Assembly: GCA_947044365.1 (NCBI GenBank)
Contig: OX345642.1
Span: 4,525,598 to 4,589,597 of the forward strand
Reading direction: 5' to 3'
Origin: Petrosia ficiformis
Lineage: Eukaryota; Porifera; Demospongiae; Haplosclerida; Petrosiidae
Length of the DNA: 64,000 bases
Shown here one piece after another: positions 43,127 to 55,400 of the stretch. How positions within the stretch are numbered: position 1 is the first letter of the stretch; every line of letters starts with the position of its first letter. The position numbers and the translations under genes are program-made. The notes under the pieces are model-generated. The model saw only the letters and a program-made list of their open reading frames with translations, searched no databases and had not been told where the DNA came from.

Positions 43127-43825
43127 TGGGGCGAGCCTGAGCGAGCCCCACACTAGTGAGGTAGCTGAAAAGTTTGCATTGTATATATATTTGTCCGTTT
43201 GTTTGTATTCGTACGTATTCCGTAAATACTCTTAATTCTCGTATTCTGTAAATATCTTTTAATTAAATTAAATTTGAGAAAGCCATGTGCTTGCATTGTT
43301 CGTCATGAAATTGAAGAGAAAGGGACAGAGCCAAACGACCTGGAGAAACTAAAGCGGAGAAAGAGGTGAGATTACGTAAGAGAAGAGAGACTGATGGAGC
43401 TTGTCGTAATCGAGAGAGACAGAGGAAGATAAGCTGAGCAAAGCCTGAGAAGAGAGACTGAGATTATGCTGGAGAGACAAGAGCTATGGAGACAGATTAT
43501 GAAAGGGATGTAAGGTTGGTGAGACAGACAGAGGGAGATAAGAGATGATTAGACTGCTGAGCAAAGAAAAGAGAGATTGAAGATTATGTGGGAGAGACAG
43601 ATAGAGAGAACAGCTATAGATGACTGAGCAAAGTGATTTTCCTGCTAAAGTATTTAACATCAGGGTTTTTCCTACTTACCTTTATTGGTGAAACTTCCAT
43701 CACTATTCCGTGAACTGTAGCGTTTGCCATCTTCACAGACTTAGACGTGTTCATAATGTATGTGCAGTTGCACACACCTTCGTCTTACAACCACACCTTT
43801 TATGTGTTCTCTCAGGCTTGCCCCA
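43127..43825. mobile_element. Putative DNA element with TGGGGC[GA]AGCCTGAG ends, ~700 bp
   Basis: Left end ttggggcgagcctgag and right end ctcaggcttgccccaca are inverse. A minus-strand exon 43680-43730 starts MANATVHGIVMEVSPIK and ends at a good donor. It resembles the start of OB-fold-like proteins, but it stands alone. The plus strand around 43330-43440 encodes an Arg/Glu-rich run. Probably a deleted element; superfamily not identified. Confidence 0.45.
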
Positions 43826-43981
43826 CAATGATTATCATTCTCTAGTAATTATATATAATGTATATATAATAATATGTATCCATTTTACAGAATAATAGGG
43901 GGAATTTAATACCTCCAAGCAAAAGTGGTTGTGTCACATGAAGGTTAAATGAACCCTGTTACTGAATTACAATGTATATCA

Positions 43982-46900
43982 TTACAACTGACCTTTAGCA
44001 CTGAAAAATGTGACATCCATTGTTTGGCTATTAATGGAAACCATATTGAAAGACCCATGAGATGATTTAGGGTCATCAGGAGCATAGTGGAATTTCAAAG
44101 ATCCTTTTGGAATGTCATCCTAAAATAAAGGAATGGATGGAAGGAAGATTGACAACAGTAGATACAAAAATGATTACACAAATTTAACAAGGAAACAACT
44201 GCAGACAATATTTGATAATTATTACAATTATTATACTGAGATTATATGTGTGTGTGTATATTACAACTTACACTCCAAGTCCTACTAGCTATATAATATA
44301 AGATTACAAGCACAGTGTTATAAATCCAGACTTGAAAACATTCAATCACGTGGATGAAATAAATGGGTGGAGCTAGAAATTGAAAGTCATGGCAGAAAGC
44401 TTAGAGTCAACTCGAAGTTGTAGCAGCCACTACTTCAATTGTACTTCATTTCAAGCTGTGATTTGACAGCGATAGGCTTCAAGCAAGAGAAGCTGTGTTT
44501 CAGTGAACTCTTTTGCTACCTGACATCATCTGAAAGTTGTCATAACTTTAAAACAGAAAGGTTTTAGCAAAAGCCTATTGTTACTTTTGATCCTTGTATG
44601 ATTTGACGTCTGCTGGTAGTATTTTCAAAGTGCCAATCTTTGGTAGGTTTGCTGGAATTTTGCCGACAAACAAACAGACAGATTACAGTAACCCTCCACT
44701 CCGCCTATGTGGGCAAGGGTTAATCAATTAACAAATACAAATAGATAGACATATCATACTGGAATAGATAGATAATCAGATTTAAACTTTTAAATACATG
44801 TAACACAGAATTTTGGGAAAGGGTTTCCTACAGAATGTTAATCTGGGAAAGGGAATGAACTCCATTCTGTAGTGGTGGGAGAGAGGGGTGGGGCAGCATT
44901 GTTGTAATTGTAATCACTACAAATTTTTAAAGTATTTGTAATGTAATTAGTAATCATCAGTCCTATAATAAAATTATGTACATGTACATTACAAGCTAAT
45001 AAGTTACTTATAAAAGAATCACATGTAAACTTTGTTCACATTCATGATGACCTCAAAATTACTACATATAAGTATGTAGTGGATTTATATGTACTGTAGT
45101 GTATAGTCAGAAGGTTAATAAAACTAATTCATGATTATACTGTAACTCAATAGTAAACCTGAAATTTTACAAAAAAAAGGATAAAAAGGATGATTATACA
45201 CTACAAGTAAAAAGATTGTTGGTCATTCCACACTAAAGCTACTGTATGAACTTTTTCTGATGTCAAAGTAAATCAACCTTTAACATGTCATCCAACTAAC
45301 AGGTTTACAATGGCATAATTAATTAAAATCTACAAAAGGAATTAAAAGTAATTGGGAAATGGGAATTATAATTAAAAATGGCAAAGATAAAAGGTAGTAT
45401 ACAATAACTGGACTGGAATCAGTGGAATGGAATTGTGGACTGGAATGTTGGAATACGTTATGAATCAAATTGTGCATGCACAATATGATTTAATCCAAAT
45501 GAAATGGTCGAGATCGAATGCTCTATGTAAAGAGAATCCCATTTGTCTCGATAGTTCTCCTGGCAGCTCCCCTGTCTCTATCAGTCCTGTTTCCAAAAAG
45601 GGAAAGCAATCGAAATGCAGGTAATTTTTAACAAAATTTGTTTTTAGTTGTTCAGGGCGGGGTTGAATAATTGAGTCAACTAATGAATCATTCAATTCTC
45701 GAATCACGCGATTGCTTTTAAAATATGGTTACTTTTCAGTATTAATGTACAATTCTATCAATAATTATAGAAGTCTGGTTATGGAGTTGGAGAGTAGTTG
45801 CAAGTCTGACTTGGATTCATTGCTTCCTGCTTTAACTATCAAGTGTAAGTTGATATAACATACACAGTATAGTAGTGGTTCTGTTAATTTATAGAAGGAG
45901 AAAGTTGTTTTTGATTAGTGATGATGTTGATGATTCAAGTACAAGTGACAGTAGTACTAGTGATTCATGAAGATTCTAAGAGGTATGTGAATGTTGTGTC
46001 ACTATTAGTGTAGTTAGTTCAGTATTTTTAAATGATGTAATCGCTTACATACTGATTTTCATTTGTAGCCCAGTTTATGAAATTCCAAAAGGCCCATATT
46101 GAGGAGAAAGAATACTGGTGATTTTACTAAATCCAAACATCAAAAAGAGAAAAATTCCAAGGCATTCACAAGCAATATCTTTTACATTACGGATTTATGA
46201 GGTAGAATATACTATGAGGATCAAACATTTTGTGGGAGTTTTTTTCCCTTTTTCTTATTAATAATAATTGCATGTCAAATAAAACGTATTGCGCATGTGC
46301 ATTACGTAACGTATTCCACCATTCCAGTCCATAATTCTATTCCACTGATTCCAGTCCAGTTATTGTATACTACCAAGATAAAACCCTTAACTCAATGTCA
46401 AATATGAACATGTGTTTTATCTATACAATAGTCAAGTGTACAATACTTATCCTATACAATAGTCAAGTGTACAATACTTATCCTATACAATAGTCAAGTG
46501 TACAATACTTATCCTATACAATAGTCATGTGTACAATACTTATCCTATACAATAGTCATGTGTACAATACTTATCATATAAAATAGTCAAGTGTATAATA
46601 CTTATCCTATACAATAGTCAAGCTTATCCTATACAATAATCATGAGTACATGACAGGCAGGGAATAGCTGTTACATCAGGAAAGGAAGAATATTAAATCA
46701 TATCTACCTCATGTTTTGTCGAAGGATCTGTGAGATGTGCAGCTCCAGAAACAAAGTAGTTAACAGATGAGTCTTGTTCTTTGATATGTTGAATGGAATG
46801 GTCATGTCCACAAAAATATCTAACAACCAAATAAATAGTGGAATAAACCTGGTGTTCAATAAACCATAAATACAGGCCTAATGTTTGATGCCTATATAAT

Positions 46901-49900
46901 TAAAGCGTACACATAGCCAGTGTTGTGGAAACAGCCAGTCATGTAAAACACTGTCTGATAAATATAGTGAATGTCTGGTAAATTGAAACTGAGCTGCATC
47001 TAGGAAGCAGGACAAGTTATGAAAATAGGTCAAAAAGTCCAATAGTCAGCTCAATGTTTCCACACCCCTGCATATGGCTTTAAGTATTAATATGAATATA
47101 TCGTTATTTTAAATGACAAGGATTGATGACAGGCATCGACAGCAGATCAAATGATGAGAATCAAGCATGTGGTTTAGTGGAATGCAAGTACATGTATTAA
47201 AGAACTTTCACCAACAAATAGTGTCCATATGTACATTACATTATACATTACATTATACATGTTGTGTTTACAAAAACTGATTGTTTGGAGAATAATTTGG
47301 ATGAAATAAACATCAGCTATTTGTATAGAAATCCATTGAAATTTAATATTCAAAAAGATCAATCAAACTGAATTTCAGTTTAGTGGCCAAATGGTGAATG
47401 TAAACGATCTGTTAACAAACATGGTCACATATAACTTACCACTACTAGGCTTGGGGTCAAATACATGTACATTAGTATTTGTATTTAAATACTTTATTTA
47501 GTATTTGTATTTCAAAAAGTATCAGAAAAACACCTAATACTCTTTTAAAATACTCTTTATTCATTATTGTGTTATTATTGTAATGTCAGATTTAGTGCCT
47601 ATCATGCATTCTTATCAGTTAATTACTTTTTACAAGAAACAGCAGTTAAAAATAAAGATTAAAAACTTTGCATTCAGGAAGAACAACCAGAAAACATTTT
47701 CCGAACTTGCTAAGATAGCTCCAAACTATCATTCAATTCCAGTATTTTCAGTATCTGTATAAAGACTTTTCACCACTGCTGGAATTCTAATGAAGACTAC
47801 TATTAAACTTCAGATGATGGCACATGAATCAGTTTTCAAGACTACACAAAGTAAGTATTTATATAATTTTCAAAATTTTTATATAATTAAGTATTAATTG
47901 ATATTTCTGTATTTTTATTTAAATGCTATTGCACCTGACCCAAAATGTGAGCTCTACCTACATAAAACGAATATACAGTACTTGAAGTAAATGAATTGCA
48001 GATAGAGGAGTACAAAACTTCAATTAAAAGCTAAATAATTAAGATAAAATTTATAACAACGTTTACTGATCCAAAATAAGTTGTGATTTATGAGGTACAT
48101 GTAGCTATTGAAAATATACATGTATGGCTAATTATAAGAAAGCAATTTACATCAAATATTTCTTTAGATCAATTTCATGTGCTCCAGAAAGCAATAATGA
48201 TACAGAACATGGTATAAGGTGGTGGGTGAGACACTAAACTGTATAAATAAGACCATGTTATTTACTTACACTGATACACCATATTTCATCAACAGTGGTT
48301 TGAGACTATTTACCAGTACTTCAGTTGGACCATGTTCAGCCATTGACCATACTATAGAAAGATAAGGAAGTAAAGGATTATTAACTTTTGCTATATAGCA
48401 GCGTTATTGAAGAACTGTAATCTGCGTCATTAACTGTTATTAGTTTTACTAATTCTGATTTGTTAATAAACAAAAAAGATATTAACTGATAAATGTTATC
48501 GTAATGGGCTAATTATTGAAATACAGTGGACTATTGAGACAGATATTGGATACTAAAAATCATTATCTGCCACACCACTGCTTTAATGGATGTTAACATC
48601 ATAAAACCAGACCAGTCAAGTCCTAAATATAACTGCTTACTGTTACATATTATAAACATTAAAAATACATGTACACTATGTATCATTTAAAAATGTGTGG
48701 TAAGATACATGAAAATCAAGCATTCCACACAACAATACATACATGTATATGTGTGTGTGTGTGTGTGGGTGTGTCATATACAATTTTGTATATGCTGTTA
48801 AGAAAGTTGCATCATTCCATGGAGGCTCAGTCAATTAATGAGGATGCCAAGTAAAAGAATGAATTCTAAAGCTACAGTCTACTCTATTATATAGACTAGG
48901 AGGAAGAAAGCATCCTAAAAATAATTTGTATGACATAAACACTTAAAGTATGATATGTGGGTATAATCAAAAGGATCGACAGTGCTGCATAGTTAAATGC
49001 ACTCTGATGCTATGTACTAGGCGGTGGACACTACACTTTCAGCTACCTTGAAAAACTCTTCCTCTGATGTACGTATATGCTGTGGAAAATCAGGCACATG
49101 TACCTTGACACGGTGATGCAGACACAATGATGACCAATGTGCTGGCTCTTGTGAATGGAATAGAGGAAAAACAAGCAGATACTTCCAGCAACAGAATAAA
49201 GTGCTTTTCACAAAGGAGCATTGACCTAGAAATCACTTTCATCTATCAATCATGTTTGAATTCACTTACACACACACATTATAAATCAGATAAAGCACCT
49301 GTTTACTCATCCACTACATCACTTGAAGTATGGTCTCAACAAGCATACAGCATGAGCAAAGAGAGTGATGTATGCTTGTTTCAATCACCCCTCTTGTGCT
49401 GCCATAATACACTCAAACTATTACATACTGTATTCTACTTCTTACCAGGATAATGTCCACACACAATTAGCCAGTCAGCTGTGGATTCATTCAATGTCTT
49501 TTCAATCCATGACCACTGTTTATCAGCATCACTAACAGATGAAGGTCCATTTGGTGGAAGTGATCTGAGTATAGGATCTGTGACTCCAGCAAGAATTACA
49601 GTATCAATGAATACTATTTGAACTGTTGTATTAGAAATAGGGACTTCATAAGTCTGATAGTGTGTGTGTGTGTGTGTGAAATATTTCAAGATTATAACAA
49701 GCCATCAGCAGATGCAAAATGCATTTAAACATCTTAAATGTTGACTGCTGCACTGACCGGATTTGAACAACACAATGAAAACTTCTTGTAATCCGAATTA
49801 CTCAGTAAGTACATATTGTATACACAGGCTTGTTTGTGTGTGTGTATATATGTGCATATATTTATGTTTATGTGTTTGTGTGTCTATAGTTTTTCTAATC

Positions 49901-51262
49901 ATGTGCTAATGATTAAACTTACCACTGTGTAGTAGAAGTCTGGCATGTACCAACGATTTGATACTTTAGTATATGCCACTTCAGCTGATGCATTGCCATA
50001 GTGATCATGGTTCCCACACACAACATGCCATCGCTTTTGTAATGAGTTTGCAGTGAATACATTCTGTATAAAGATAATTAATTTATATCATGTGTTATTT
50101 TATTAGTCGACTAATAGTATTAGTAATAGTAATATACAATCTCAATGTTGAGGTAATAGTAATAATAACTGTAATTGACCTCTGTTTATGATAAGCTGAT
50201 ATGGCGCACCATTGGCCCAAAGACCTCCTTATTTGGCACAGTACAGCTCTCTCTTTGGGCCAAATGGAGCAGTTAATTATGATTATATTGTCACTACCAG
50301 CATTAACTCTTTGTTAATTGGAACAAGATGTATTCCCAATGCGCACACACTAATCATTATTGAGCCAATTTGTCCTATGCTTCAAAACGTATCAAAACCT
50401 CTGCTCAAGTAATATGTTCATTTACACCCCTGATAATTAAATTAGTAAGTTAATTAATAAACCATGTGGTTATGCACAAAATGGTGTTCATTCTTCAACA
50501 ATTGAAGCAAAATGGCTGAAAATATTCGTTCATTTGGTAAAAAACTGTATGACAATTTATACAGCAAATTTAACTTTGTATTTGTGCTAAAGCTACTTTG
50601 ATAGCACTAGAAATGTATTGTGAAAAAGATATAAATATGAGATCAACAATCTTGCAGTTTTGCCACTCGATGGTTCTCCACTTTAAAGACGATCTCTGGT
50701 CATCTAGTAGGTATTGTTAGTGGTTCGATATCAAAATCTGCATGTAATTCAAGACTTATTTGTATGTATTAGGCAGAGATTTCAGCTCATCACTTGCAAT
50801 TGTCGTACTCTCTGATAATTATATATATATATATATAAACTAAAAGACCATCAATGATATATATCATTGACGGTCTTTTAGTTATGAAGTTAGTAAAATG
50901 TTATACTAAAATAGATTTAGTATTAATAAACTCAACGACACACACAAACATACTTCAAAAGTTTCTTTGAAACGTTTATCATCTACATTTACCACTCCAA
51001 AATCGTAGAAATTATCTCCCAGAGCAACAATAAACTGTGCATCGATTTCCTTAGCCTTCTCTCCCATTACTTCAGCAATCTTTTTCTCTGCATCAGTATA
51101 ATATGGAGATTTAGGAGTTCCACCCCAGTCCCCCAACATTACAAAGTTCAAAGCATCTTCTTTCTCGTGCAATGAAAGACTAGATGAAATAACACCCAGT
51201 ATCAGAACGAAGAAGACGAGCATTGTCAGTTTTGTCATCATAAACTGAGCTATGACGATCAT
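43982..51262 (-). CDS. ACP5: Tartrate-resistant (purple) acid phosphatase, 6 exons, 329 aa
   Basis: Exons 50954-51262, 49923-50063, 49446-49653, 48270-48351, 46708-46819, 43982-44119; total 990 nt, phases closed. After a signal peptide come all the metallophosphatase motifs of the small animal/plant purple acid phosphatases: GDWGG, ALGDNFYDFG (metal ligands D, N and Y), VCGNHDHYGN, VCGHYPVWSMAEHGPT, and YFCGHDHSIQ. Length is close to mammalian ACP5 (~325 aa). By family, a binuclear Fe-Fe/Fe-Zn phosphomonoesterase of the secretory/lysosomal route. The start could be the third methionine (51238), which gives a cleaner signal peptide. The C-terminus ends at GQL; a possible donor (gtcagt) there could extend it. 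Introns hold several transposons. Divergent from PDCD5. Confidence 0.92.
44190..44715 (-). repeat. AACCCTCACC repeat family, copy in ACP5 intron 5
   Basis: Shares ttattatactgagattatat, gttgtagcagccactacttc and cagattacagtaaccctcc with 54652-55289. The right end carries a short hairpin (accctccactccgcctatg...gggcaagggtt). Confidence 0.8.
45393..46374. mobile_element. MULE-like element, 982 bp, long terminal inverted repeats, 9-bp duplication
   Basis: Inverted repeats of ~65 bp start GGTAGTATACAATAACTGG and differ at a few positions. AAGATAAAA flanks both sides (45384-45392, 46375-46383). Long ends and a 9-bp duplication fit Mutator-like elements. Internal frames (45427-45624, then small exon-like pieces at ~45775 and ~45895 with serine/aspartate runs) do not resemble a transposase. 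Lies in ACP5 intron 5. Confidence 0.88.
46420..46638. repeat. 31-bp minisatellite, ~7 copies
   Basis: Unit cctatacaatagtcaagtgt + acaatacttat, six near-identical units and a degraded seventh, directly beside the MULE-like element in ACP5 intron 5. Confidence 0.93.
46917..47070. mobile_element. Small hAT-like MITE, 154 bp
   Basis: Ends CAGTGTTGTGGAAAC and, inverted, CAGGGGTGTGGAAAC. The flanks cacatagc / catatggc match at six of eight bases. Confidence 0.6.
47440..47950 (+). mobile_element. hAT remnant with dimerisation-domain debris
   Basis: At ~47755-47850 the plus strand reads RLFTTAGILMKTTIKLQ after a stop, like the hAT C-terminal dimerisation motif. The outer words cttggggtcaaatac and gcacctgaccca are roughly inverse. 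Within ACP5 intron 4. Confidence 0.5.
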
Positions 51263-51530
51263 CTATTGTGGTGTGCCTGCGACTATGGTGTGTTTAATGC
51301 CTATATCGTGCCTATGGCGTGCATGCCTATGAGTCGATTTTCTTTTTAGGATCACCAATCAGATTTCTGTACACACTCAAATATACGTAAGTGATACAAA
51401 TTTGAACTTCGTCCTAAATTTATCTAACCGTGGGCGTAGATCTAACCGGATGGGAACGAGACTGTCGACTACCTATGGCGCTTGTCAAAATTAAGGTGTG
51501 TTATGGGTGTGGTTACAAAGTTTAATTACA
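51263..51530. promoter_or_regulatory. Bidirectional promoter between ACP5 and PDCD5
   Basis: 268 bp between divergent start codons. It contains tandem imperfect words of the type cctatggcgtg/tgcctatg (51265-51330, 51465-51480) and a fragment gggaacgagact shared with the 36-kb palindrome. No certain binding site identified. Confidence 0.5.
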
Positions 51531-52402
51531 ATGGCGGATGATGAATTAGAGGCTATTAGGGGAAGAAGATTGGCTGAACTGCAAGCTCAATATGGAGGAA
51601 AGGTTAAGCGTGAGACATTCGTACATAATACAAATTTAAACGTTTACAATTTAATACTGTTGTCCTAGTCTGGTCTCATGTTTACACTAATGGCTGCTAT
51701 GTTATTGTTATTGTTTACTACACTGGTACGTGTACTACTAATATCGTTAGAGTGGATGTACCTGCTTAGGTAGCTGGTATACTACAATCCATTTTAAAGT
51801 AGTAGGACTATAGTGTGGCATAAATGCATGACCTAACTTTCAGCTACTTGTATGTATATATATATAATATATAATATATATATATATATATATACCGTAA
51901 TTCGGGAAAATTTCGTACTATAAAAATTTTCGTATAACAGTATGCGTACGAAATTTAAAAATTCGAAAATTAATGGGTATATGGAAATAAACGATATTCG
52001 TAAATAATAACGTATGTACGTACGAAAATTATACATACAAAAAAAAAAAATTCAAAATATTTTAGAGACGAAATATTCCCGATTTACGGTATATATATAT
52101 ATGTATAGGTTATATCCCGGTACGAGTGCTATATCAGATATATAATCACCGAGCCCGAGGGCAAGGTGATTATATATCTGATATTGCACGAGTAGTGGGA
52201 TATAACCAATATATGTCACGAAAGACAAAACCTTTGTTGATGTCTGATGCTTCTCCTACCTTTTTGTCGGCACTTTGGAGAAGGTAAGCGTTGTTTTCTT
52301 GTAGTCTGTTTTGATGGCAGGTGCTATATCTGACCGCAGTGCTATATCATGTATATATCCCTGTGGTTTACTTTGATGTTTCGCCGTATCGGGACATATA
52401 TA

Positions 52403-52463
<61 letters not shown>

Positions 52464-55400
52464 TTATAGGGCTCAATTTAGTAAGGCATATAAGCAAATA
52501 TATTTATAATGATGATTATACTAAACTTACCCTATTCTGGCCAATCAGATGGCAGAATTGAAGGTATATAACAGTCAGACTTCCATACTGTGAAAGGCAA
52601 TAGAACCAACCAATCAGATCATTTACGAAGCTGTTGTTATGCAGCATTTTTGCTAAGCAACAGTATTATCTGTTTGCTGATACTGTACTGTTTGTTAGAG
52701 AAAGAGAGAGTTAGAATTCAGGTTTTGTACAGTTAATAGATTGTGCAATTTGTTAGATTACTGGTAGTTGGTATCCCTAATTGTACTGACTATGGGTGAG
52801 CATAGTTTCAAGCCCCCATTTAAGAGAAATAGATACATGAATCATTGAGTAACTGCTAGATCCCCCATTTAAGAGAAATAGATACATGAATCATTGAGTA
52901 ACTGCTAGATATAATTTGTCAGAATAGAGTAAATATAAGTTAAATATCTACCACCAACCAGTGATATAAGACCATTATATTCCTTGGGAAGGAGCAGTGT
53001 TTTTGTGATGCCTCATATGTCCCTTGGGCTATATATGTCCTTGGGACTTCCTCAAGCACTGTTCTTTACCTTGGGATATCAGATCATATAAGAGGCCTTA
53101 TATCCCTGGCAGGAAGGATATACCTTATAGACCTATACCTATAATTATGCATAATTTAAATTATGGTCTTTGAAATTAATAGCAAGAAGATCACACAAAG
53201 AAAGAAGAAGCTGAAAGGAGGGAATCAGAGATGATGAATGTAATACTCACACAGATACTGACTCAAGAGGCACGAGGCAGATGTAAGTGTGAGCCTTTTA
53301 TCACATGTCATCCATAATGCAAGACAGTGTGTCGTCATAGCCTGTCTATTTGCTTTATTGTTAGCATTGAGGGGTGGGGAGTAGAACGATTGTATGAACC
53401 TGTTCTGTTAATCTATTGGGGCTGAGCTTATTAATTGGTTAATTCATTTGACAGTGATGTCCTCAGAAGATTTGAAGAGTGGCTATATGTAATGCTTAGA
53501 TCAAGGCGGAAAATAAGCCTACAACATCTGGTGAGCAATTCCGTCACCAGTGCTCACCACAGTACAACTAGCATGTATTGTCATGTCAAAATCTGGTGCT
53601 CCTTAAGCTAATTTTGGTGCTCAAATGAGCACTGGAGCACTGGAGCACTGTTATTTTCCACTCTGGCTTAGATGTACATGTACCACAAGGATGTGGGTTA
53701 AGGCTTCAGTAAGTACAAACTTGAAAACATGTACTGTACATACTATCACATTACCTTCTGTGACAAGAAGGCAGTAACAGTTCTCTTGGCATACTTCAAA
53801 CTATTTACCTTTCTCCTATAAACACTATTTTATCTATGACACTCATCACATTACTTCACTTTGCATCCCCAAGTTAAATGAAATTTCTAATAAGCACAGC
53901 AATATATTGCAAGATACAGGTAGTGTGAATGTGAACACACTTCAGTGTAATTATCCATCATCAGCTTTAGTTCTTGCACTGATGGATTCAGTACAAACCT
54001 TTTTTTCAACTTCCTCCACAGTGAACAGCATTGCATTAGTTAAACCTGAGAAAGCTAAAATGATAGAACAGATGGTAGTGAGAATGGCACAAACTGGTCA
54101 AATTCATGGAAAGGTAGGGTAACTATTCAGTTTCCAAAGACTAATGAAACATCAGTGACTAAATGAAGTTTCATAGTTATGGGTAGAATTGCAATAACTA
54201 CAGTCCACTTCTATAGAACTACATTGATATGTTGTAACTACACACACTTATTCATATAGACCAAAATTATAAATCATTTTTAGCTTACAATAAGAAATAT
54301 GAAAGAAATTCAGAAATTCAAGTTAAGAACATTTATGAGTTCCAGTAACACACAGATATTGATGATCTTTCTCTCTGGGAACATTAGATCAGGAGGTTGT
54401 CCCCCTTTCTTAGCCCACTTATAAAATGTAATTAACAATCAACTAGAATATCATATACAGTGTTGTTTTAGTAAACAAGGAGTAGTAATACTAACAAACT
54501 GAATTGAAACTAAAACTTAATGTATTTGCATAAGATCAACCATCTTACTAATTTGGTTCATATATACATGTGGTATTGATGGATTTGGTAATTGTTGTGA
54601 TTAAAATGTCTATAATTATACTAAAAATAAACTTTTGCTAAACTGAAACAATGAATGCACTTGCAGTGCAGAACCCTCACCACAAGTGTGAGTGGGAAAC
54701 AAGAACAATAATTAATGACAACTAAATAATTGCAGACAATACTGACTTGACTATCACAATAATTATTATACTGAGATTATATTACATATGTGCATGTAAG
54801 TGTGTGTGCTATATACAACTTACACTCCATACCAGTCATACATAATTCCTTGCATAGAAGCTCAGTGTTAATTAAAATCAAGTAGAAAACAGTTTTATGT
54901 TTTTTTGGCTTCAATCACGAACATGAAATTAAATACATGAAAGTTTAGAGCCAGCTCGATGTTGTAGCAGCCACTACTTCAATTGTACTTGATTTCAAGC
55001 TGTGATTCAAAAGTGATAGCTTTCAAAAATGATAGGTTGTGTTTCCATGTACTTTTTTGCTCCAGAAGTCTTCAGATGAAATGGCAATTGTGAGTTGTAA
55101 AAATTGTCATAACTTTATAATCAAAAGGTTTTCCCTGTCTTATTTTGATCCTTGTATAACTTCACGTCTTTTGGTAGCTTGATTGAAGTCCCAATGTTGT
55201 TAGTTGTCCAAAACCTTTGTTCATACACAGACAGACAGAACACCTGAGATTACAGTAACCCTCCGCTTCACCTATGCAGGTGAGGGTTAACAAGACAAAT
55301 GGAGATAAAAGTATCCTCATGATTGCTTTGTAATGACCAGTAATCATTGCTTTCTCATGTCTGAAGCCCAACAACATATTATAAGTACTTGTTTTTCCAC

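Noticed and set aside
43982..43990. Extra C-terminal exon of ACP5 after a gtcagt donor
   Set aside because: No convincing downstream acceptor and exon were seen; read-through to the stop gives a family-typical length.
46420..46638. 31-bp repeats as CRISPR
   Set aside because: Units are contiguous without spacers; this is a minisatellite.
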